The notes beneath the pieces are model-generated. The model saw nothing but the letters and a program-made list of their open reading frames with translations, was not told where the DNA came from and searched no databases. Source: Nitrospira sp. (lineage in GTDB: Bacteria; Nitrospirota; Nitrospiria; Nitrospirales; Nitrospiraceae). From it: a stretch of 64,000 nucleotides of DNA. The stretch covers positions 2,215,577-2,279,576 of the forward strand of contig CP092079.1 of assembly GCA_022226955.1 (NCBI GenBank), given 5' to 3'. Below are positions 59,404 to 64,000 of this stretch, in pieces. Position 1 is the first letter of the stretch; every line of letters starts with the position of its first letter. Both the position numbers and the translations under genes were made by a program.

Positions 59404-59772
59404 CTACAGCACTTCAGGTGCCAGGGAGATGATCTTCATAAATTTCTTCCAACGCAATTCACGCGCGACCGGCCCAAAAATTCGAGTCCCAATCGGCTCA
59501 CCCTCTTTATTGATCAACACACAAGCATTGCGATCGAACTTGATGTAAGAGCCGTCTTCGCGCCGCACTTCCTTGGTGGTGCGGACAATGACCGCGCGGC
59601 TGACATCGCCCTTCTTCACACTGGCATGCGGGATCGCCTCTTTCACCGCGACGACCACGATATCTCCCAATGACGCATACCGGCGGCGCGTTCCGCCGAA
59701 GACATGGAAGCACATCGCCTGCTTCGCACCAGAGTTATCCGCCACATCCATATAGCTATAGTTCTGAATCAT
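59404..59772 (-). CDS. rplN: 50S ribosomal protein L14
   Basis: A 122-residue L14: [67 protein letters not shown] (end) in part. Contacts 30S at an intersubunit bridge. Confidence 0.98.
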   Translation of the reverse strand: MIQNYSYMDVADNSGAKQAMCFHVFGGTRRRYASLGDIVVVAVKEAIPHASVKKGDVSRAVIVRTTKEVRREDGSYIKFDRNACVLINKEGEPIGTRIFGPVARELRWKKFMKIISLAPEVL

Positions 59773-59815
59773 GCTAGCGCTCTTTCCTTACCTTAAGAAT
59801 CCCAACCGCAGCACA

Positions 59816-60079
59816 CTATTCCGCTTGGCCCTTCCGAATCACTTCGACCACACGCCAATGCTTATCCTTGCTGATCGGACGAGTCTCAACCATGCGCACA
59901 CGGTCACCGATCTTGCAGACATTCTGCTCATCATGCGCCTTGAACTTCGAGATTCTTCGCATGACTTTGCGATACAGCGGGTGCGTCACCGAGCGCTCCA
60001 CAGAGACCACAACGGTCTTGTTCATCTTATTGCTCAACACACGACCAACCCACTCACGCTTCTTCACAGCATCGGACAT
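59816..60079 (-). CDS. rpsQ: 30S ribosomal protein S17
   Basis: An 87-residue OB-fold S17: [52 protein letters not shown]. 43 bp before rplN. Confidence 0.98.
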   Translation of the reverse strand: MSDAVKKREWVGRVLSNKMNKTVVVSVERSVTHPLYRKVMRRISKFKAHDEQNVCKIGDRVRMVETRPISKDKHWRVVEVIRKGQAE

Positions 60080-60091
60080 AATCGGAACCCC

Positions 60092-60301
60092 CTACTTTTT
60101 CGTCTCAGCCTGCGAGACTTCCTGCAAAACCGTCTTCACCCGAGCAATCTCACGCTTGGTCTTTCTGATCTGCATTGGATTTTCCAATCGACCGGTACCC
60201 AACTGGAAGCGCAAGTTGAACAACTCCTGCACTAATTGCTTTTCCTTCTCGACCAACTCAGGGGCCGTCAATTGCCGCAACTCTTTCAAATCCAACGCCA
60301 T
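60092..60301 (-). CDS. rpmC: 50S ribosomal protein L29
   Basis: A 69-residue helical hairpin: [43 protein letters not shown]. Lies by the exit tunnel where SRP and trigger factor dock. Confidence 0.97.
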   Translation of the reverse strand: MALDLKELRQLTAPELVEKEKQLVQELFNLRFQLGTGRLENPMQIRKTKREIARVKTVLQEVSQAETKK

Positions 60302-60334
60302 GACACCTACTCCTCGAACCGCTATGAGACTTGA

Positions 60335-60748
60335 TTAAAATTCACCGCGGGCAACACACTTCGTCGCCACCGGCAATTTGTGCGACGCCAGCCTGAATGC
60401 CTCTTTCGCCACATCCAACGGCACGCCGTCCATTTCATACAAAATACGGCCAGGCTTCACAACGGCAACCCAGTACTCAGGATTTCCTTTACCTTTACCC
60501 ATTCGAGTTTCCGCCGGCTTCTTCGTAATCGGCTTATCCGGGAAAATTCTCGTCCACACCTGCCCGCCCCGTTTCACAAAACGAGTAATGGCGATACGCG
60601 CGGCTTCAATTTGCCGACTTGTGACCCATCCTGGCTCAAGCGCCTTCAGGCCAAACTCGCCCAAGGTAATCTGACCGCCGCGATAGGCCTTGCCACGCAT
60701 ACGGCCCTTCTGCATCTTTCTAAACTTAACTTTCTTTGGCGCTAACAC
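60335..60748 (-). CDS. rplP: 50S ribosomal protein L16
   Basis: A 137-residue L16: [21 protein letters not shown], GYxA-like [44 protein letters not shown]. Near the A-site tRNA. Confidence 0.98.
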   Translation of the reverse strand: MLAPKKVKFRKMQKGRMRGKAYRGGQITLGEFGLKALEPGWVTSRQIEAARIAITRFVKRGGQVWTRIFPDKPITKKPAETRMGKGKGNPEYWVAVVKPGRILYEMDGVPLDVAKEAFRLASHKLPVATKCVARGEF

Positions 60749-60760
60749 AGTGCGTTCTCC

Positions 60761-61432
60761 TTACCCGAGCCGCCGTTCGAGAAATGAATCCGACTTGACC
60801 GGTTGAGCTGGCAGCAACTCTCCCTTGAAGAGCCACGTTTTCACACCGATCTGCCCCATTGTTGTATGGGCTTCAGCAAAGCCATAGTCGACATTGGCGC
60901 GAAGCGTATGTAGCGGCACCCGCCCTTCGCGATACCACTCCGTGCGGGCGATTTCCGCTCCACCCAAACGTCCCGCGACCATAATCTTAATGCCTTGAGC
61001 GCCGAGCCGAAGGGCAGATTGCACACTGCGCTTCATTGCGCGCCTGAACGCTACGCGCTTTTCCAGCTGGGTAGCGACATTCTCACTCACCAACTGAGCG
61101 TCCAGTTCAGGCTTTTTAATTTCCTTCACAGTGATATACACCTGCCCGCCGTACTGCTTTTCGAGATCGGCCTTTAACTTATCGACCTCGGCACCCTTCC
61201 GCCCGATAATGATGCCTGGGCGAGCCGTATGAATGATGACGCGAGTCTGGTCGCCAGAGCGTTCGATCTCAACCTTTGAGACACCGGCATGAAAAAGCCT
61301 CGCCTTGACGACTTTTCTGATCTTGATGTCCTGGTGAAGAAGCTTGGCATAGTCCTTCCCGGCATACCACCGAGAATTCCACGTGACGTTATAGCCAAGC
61401 CGATACCCAATTGGATGTGTTTTCTGACCCAT
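60761..61432 (-). CDS. rpsC: 30S ribosomal protein S3
   Basis: A 223-residue S3 with a KH domain ([20 protein letters not shown]) and C-terminal [18 protein letters not shown] [21 protein letters not shown]. Forms the mRNA entry with S4 and S5. Confidence 0.98.
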   Translation of the reverse strand: MGQKTHPIGYRLGYNVTWNSRWYAGKDYAKLLHQDIKIRKVVKARLFHAGVSKVEIERSGDQTRVIIHTARPGIIIGRKGAEVDKLKADLEKQYGGQVYITVKEIKKPELDAQLVSENVATQLEKRVAFRRAMKRSVQSALRLGAQGIKIMVAGRLGGAEIARTEWYREGRVPLHTLRANVDYGFAEAHTTMGQIGVKTWLFKGELLPAQPVKSDSFLERRLG

Positions 61433-61474
61433 AAAATCTTGCCTCAGCCTGCCTTAGCTAGATTGTGATCGTTG

Positions 61475-61837
61475 TTATGCCGACTTCTTGGCATCGCCGA
61501 CCGATGGGGCGGCAACCACTACCGTAATATGACTTGTGCGCTTATGAATTGAATTCGCCCGACCTTGAGAGCGAGCCCGAAAGCGCTTCAAGATTGGCCC
61601 GCCGTTGACAAAGGCTTTCGAAATCACCATCGATTCACTATCGCCCATTTCTTTCTGCTCGGCATTCGCCACGGCCGATCGAAGAATTTTTTCAACGACG
61701 CGCGCCGCTTGCCGAGGAGTGAGCTTCAACATGGCCAGCGCCTGAGGAACCTGCTGACCGCGAATCATATCGATGACCGGCCGAGCCTTCCGAGGAGCCA
61801 CCCGAACAAATCTAAGAATCGCACGTGCTTCAGTCAT
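61475..61837 (-). CDS. rplV: 50S ribosomal protein L22
   Basis: A 120-residue L22: RFVRVAPRKARPVIDMIRGQ, ARVVEKILRSAVANAEQ, PILKRFRARSQGRANSIHKRTSHI in part. Its loop lines the exit tunnel. 42 bp before rpsC. Confidence 0.98.
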   Translation of the reverse strand: MTEARAILRFVRVAPRKARPVIDMIRGQQVPQALAMLKLTPRQAARVVEKILRSAVANAEQKEMGDSESMVISKAFVNGGPILKRFRARSQGRANSIHKRTSHITVVVAAPSVGDAKKSA

Positions 61838-61887
61838 ATCCTTATCCTTTACCCAATCGCTGAGCGGACACTAATTCAACCGGCAGG

Positions 61888-62175
61888 CTACTTGAGCGCA
61901 ACAGCCTTTTCCGTCTTCGCCTGACCGTGCCCCTTAAAGAAACGAGTCGGAGCAAACTCACCGAGCTTGTGCCCAACCATGTTTTCAGTCACAAAGACCG
62001 GAATAAACTTCTTTCCATTGTGCACCGCGAGCGTATGCCCGATCATGTCGGGAATGACGGTCGAACGACGCGACCAGGTCTTAATAATCTTTCGCTCCTT
62101 CGTCTCATTCATATGCTCGACTTTTTTCAGCAAATGATCGTCGACAAAAGCGCCCTTGCTAATCGATCTAGCCAT
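61888..62175 (-). CDS. rpsS: 30S ribosomal protein S19
   Basis: A 95-residue S19: [44 protein letters not shown] in part, [15 protein letters not shown]. Overlaps rplB by 8 bp. Confidence 0.98.
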   Translation of the reverse strand: MARSISKGAFVDDHLLKKVEHMNETKERKIIKTWSRRSTVIPDMIGHTLAVHNGKKFIPVFVTENMVGHKLGEFAPTRFFKGHGQAKTEKAVALK

Positions 62176-63010
62176 TGCGTACCCCTGACTTGCGTCGCGC
62201 GATAATGAACTGGTCCGTCTTCTTGTTTTGTCTGGTCTTATAGCCCTTGGTTGGCTGGCCCCACGGAGAAACCGGATGAGGATTACCCTGGCCCGATTTC
62301 CCCTCTCCTCCTCCGTGCGGATGGTCGACAGGATTCATCACAACACCACGAACGTGAGGGCGCTTACCCTTCCATCTGGTCCGGCCAGCCTTGCCGACAC
62401 TCACGTTCTCATGATCGACGTTGCCGACTTGGCCAACCGTCGCCATGCACGCAGATAAAATCTTTCTCATCTCTCCCGACTTCAAACGAATCTGAACATA
62501 GTCGCCGTCACGCCCCATCACCTGAGCAGAACCGCCGGCGCTGCGAATGAGCTGGCCACCTTTTCCTGCCTTCAGCTCGATATTATGAATGGTCGTTCCC
62601 AACGGCATACTGGAAAGAGGCAGCGCATTTCCAGGCCGCACCTCGGCATCCGCACCGGACTGAACCATCGTGCCGACCGTCAAACCCACAGGAGCGAGAA
62701 TGTATCGCTTCTCGCCATCTACGTAATTCAACAACGCAATACGGGCAGATCGATTAGGGTCATATTCGATCGAAACCACCTTTGCAGGAATACCAACCTT
62801 GTCCCGCTTAAAGTCAATCTTCCGATAGAGTCGCTTGTGCCCACCCCCACGAAAACGGACCGTCGTACGTCCATCGGTATTTCGCCCACCCGTGCGAAGA
62901 TTAAACGACGTCAGCGATTTTTCCGGTCTCTTCTTGCTCAACCCTTCCGTCGTGACGGCGGTCATCCCGCGGCGCCCTGCAGACGTTGGCTTATATGATT
63001 TCAATCCCAT
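62168..63010 (-). CDS. rplB: 50S ribosomal protein L2
   Basis: A 280-residue L2: [41 protein letters not shown], and the peptidyl-transferase-proximal [16 protein letters not shown]. Highly conserved 23S binder. Confidence 0.98.
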   Translation of the reverse strand: MGLKSYKPTSAGRRGMTAVTTEGLSKKRPEKSLTSFNLRTGGRNTDGRTTVRFRGGGHKRLYRKIDFKRDKVGIPAKVVSIEYDPNRSARIALLNYVDGEKRYILAPVGLTVGTMVQSGADAEVRPGNALPLSSMPLGTTIHNIELKAGKGGQLIRSAGGSAQVMGRDGDYVQIRLKSGEMRKILSACMATVGQVGNVDHENVSVGKAGRTRWKGKRPHVRGVVMNPVDHPHGGGEGKSGQGNPHPVSPWGQPTKGYKTRQNKKTDQFIIARRKSGVRNG

Positions 63011-63034
63011 GCTCAGCCCTACCTTCCATCAACC

Positions 63035-63334
63035 CTATGCACTCTCGTACATTTCGAGCTTTTCGCCTTTTTTCAACGTGACAAATGCCTTCTTCCAATC
63101 AGACCGTTTCCCAGAGAATCGACCAAGCCGCTTTACCTTCCCCAGAACGTTCATCACGTTGACCCTGGCCACCTTCACCTTCAAAAGCGTTTCAACGGCT
63201 TGCTTGATCTGAACGCGATTCGCATCAGGATGAACGATGAAACCAACCGTATTAGTGGTCTCACGAATTCCCGTGAGCTTTTCCGTCAACAACGGCTGTA
63301 CCAGCACCGCATGCATATCCAGCTTCATGACCAC
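63035..63334 (-). CDS. rplW: 50S ribosomal protein L23
   Basis: A 99-residue L23: LLTEKLTGIRETTNTVGFIVHPDANR, VETLLKVKVARVNVMNVLGK in part. Main docking site for trigger factor at the exit tunnel. Overlaps rplD by about 10 bp. Confidence 0.97.
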   Translation of the reverse strand: MVMKLDMHAVLVQPLLTEKLTGIRETTNTVGFIVHPDANRVQIKQAVETLLKVKVARVNVMNVLGKVKRLGRFSGKRSDWKKAFVTLKKGEKLEMYESA

Positions 63335-63948
63335 ACCTCTGCGACACGGGCAAGCTCGCCTTCATGAATCACCACCACACCAGCTCGCACCACGTCGTAT
63401 ACGTTCAATTGACCGGCGCTGACAACCTTCACGGAAGAGAGATTGCGGGCAGCCTGCGACATAGCCACTTGAGTATCGGCCGCCACCAGCAACGCCGTCT
63501 CTCCGAGACCAAATTGGTCCAAGGCCTTTGCCAGCAACTTGGTTTTCGGCTGAGCCAGAGAAAAATCAGACACCACAATCACTTTTCCATCGGCCAGCTT
63601 CGCCGACAGCGCACTCTGCAGTGCAGCGCGATACTTTTTCTTCGGCATGGTGTACGAATAGTCCCGCGGCTTCGGCCCGAAAACGATCCCGCCATGCCTC
63701 CACACAGGGGAACGCAATGAACCGGCCCTGGCGCGGCCCGTATGCTTCTGCTTCCAAGGCTTCTTTCCTGAACCGCTGACTTCGCTGCGGCGCAACGTCG
63801 ATGCCGTTCCCTGCCGCTCGCAAGCCCGCTGCATGACGACGGCCTCATGAACCAACGACGCGCGAGGCTCGCAACCGAACACCGCTTGCGGCAAATCGAC
63901 GGTTCCGACCTTCTTGCTTTGTAGATCTACGACATCGACCGTGGGCAT
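63325..63948 (-). CDS. rplD: 50S ribosomal protein L4
   Basis: A 207-residue L4: RQGTASTLRRSEVSGSGKKPWKQKHTGRARAGS (tunnel loop) in part, WRHGGIVFGPKPRDYSYTMPKK. Also an operon repressor in E. coli. Starts 3 bp after the rplC stop. Confidence 0.97.
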   Translation of the reverse strand: MPTVDVVDLQSKKVGTVDLPQAVFGCEPRASLVHEAVVMQRACERQGTASTLRRSEVSGSGKKPWKQKHTGRARAGSLRSPVWRHGGIVFGPKPRDYSYTMPKKKYRAALQSALSAKLADGKVIVVSDFSLAQPKTKLLAKALDQFGLGETALLVAADTQVAMSQAARNLSSVKVVSAGQLNVYDVVRAGVVVIHEGELARVAEVWS

Positions 63949-63951
63949 GTC

Positions 63952-64000
63952 CTAACCCTTCTTCGACTTTCTAACGACAATAAGACCATTCGTCGCACCG
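63952..64000 (-). CDS. rplC: 50S ribosomal protein L3, C-terminal fragment (runs off window)
   Basis: Only the last 15 codons and the stop are visible: GATNGLIVVRKSKKG. The tail and place before rplD match L3, which binds near the 3' end of 23S rRNA. Confidence 0.85.
   Translation of the reverse strand, partial: GATNGLIVVRKSKKG

Overview
The window is a stretch of chromosome from a nitrite-oxidising bacterium of the genus Nitrospira (probably lineage II; species not determined). The evidence is the start of a twin-arginine-exported nitrite oxidoreductase alpha subunit at the left edge, together with urease, a urea ABC transporter, cyanase, a ferredoxin-type assimilatory nitrite reductase and a formate/nitrite channel. 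Base composition is fairly even and GC-rich. No phage, CRISPR array, rRNA or tRNA was seen, and almost every gene lies on the minus strand.

Layout. (1) 1-2711: start of nxrA, a small zinc-ribbon gene and a sigma-54 enhancer-binding regulator, with two well-formed sigma-54 promoters and palindromic CGCG-N6-CGCG sites. (2) 3005-5933: an unrecognised protein, a DUF2157 membrane protein and a CBS-domain protein. (3) 6002-18191: nitrogen assimilation, read right to left as nadE, outer-membrane protein, amt, glnB, glnD, glnA, then formate/nitrite channel, cynS, small protein, nirA. (4) 18602-36105: lipoprotein 1; ureD/ureG; two isochorismatase-fold hydrolases and a pirin; ureF, small protein, ureC, ureB, ureA; urtEDCBA; a second porin; lipoprotein 2. 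(5) 36117-43765: a GAF-GAF-ANTAR RNA-binding regulator, aroB and pilQPONM. (6) 44127-49161: rapZ, hpf, rpoN, lptB, lptA, lptC. (7) 49322-64000: the long ribosomal protein operon from rplC (partial) to rplQ, including secY, adk, map, infA and rpoA.

Two regulatory systems can be read directly from the DNA. First, the nitrogen genes are preceded by leader RNAs (18331-18438, 34816-34914 and a tandem pair at 9252-9459). Each has two small stem-loops with hexanucleotide loops carrying G at position 4, and the second stem overlaps an intrinsic terminator. That is the architecture of ANTAR-protein antitermination targets, and the GAF-GAF-ANTAR protein encoded at 36117-37388 is the obvious candidate reader. 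Each transcription unit has a TTGAC(A/G)-N18-TA(T/C)AA(N) promoter placed so that the first stem-loop lies 10-18 nt after the predicted start. The inferred regulon covers ammonium, urea, nitrite and cyanate uptake and assimilation.

Second, nxrA and the zinc-ribbon gene each have a sigma-54 promoter with CGCG-N6-CGCG palindromes about 115-180 bp upstream of the predicted start, beside a gene for a FhlA/NorR-like activator. RpoN itself is encoded at 45712-47220. This suggests activator-controlled transcription of the key energy-conserving enzyme. Two copies of an inverted-repeat-bounded dispersed element (18202-18325 and 24788-24953) lie inside the nitrogen operons.
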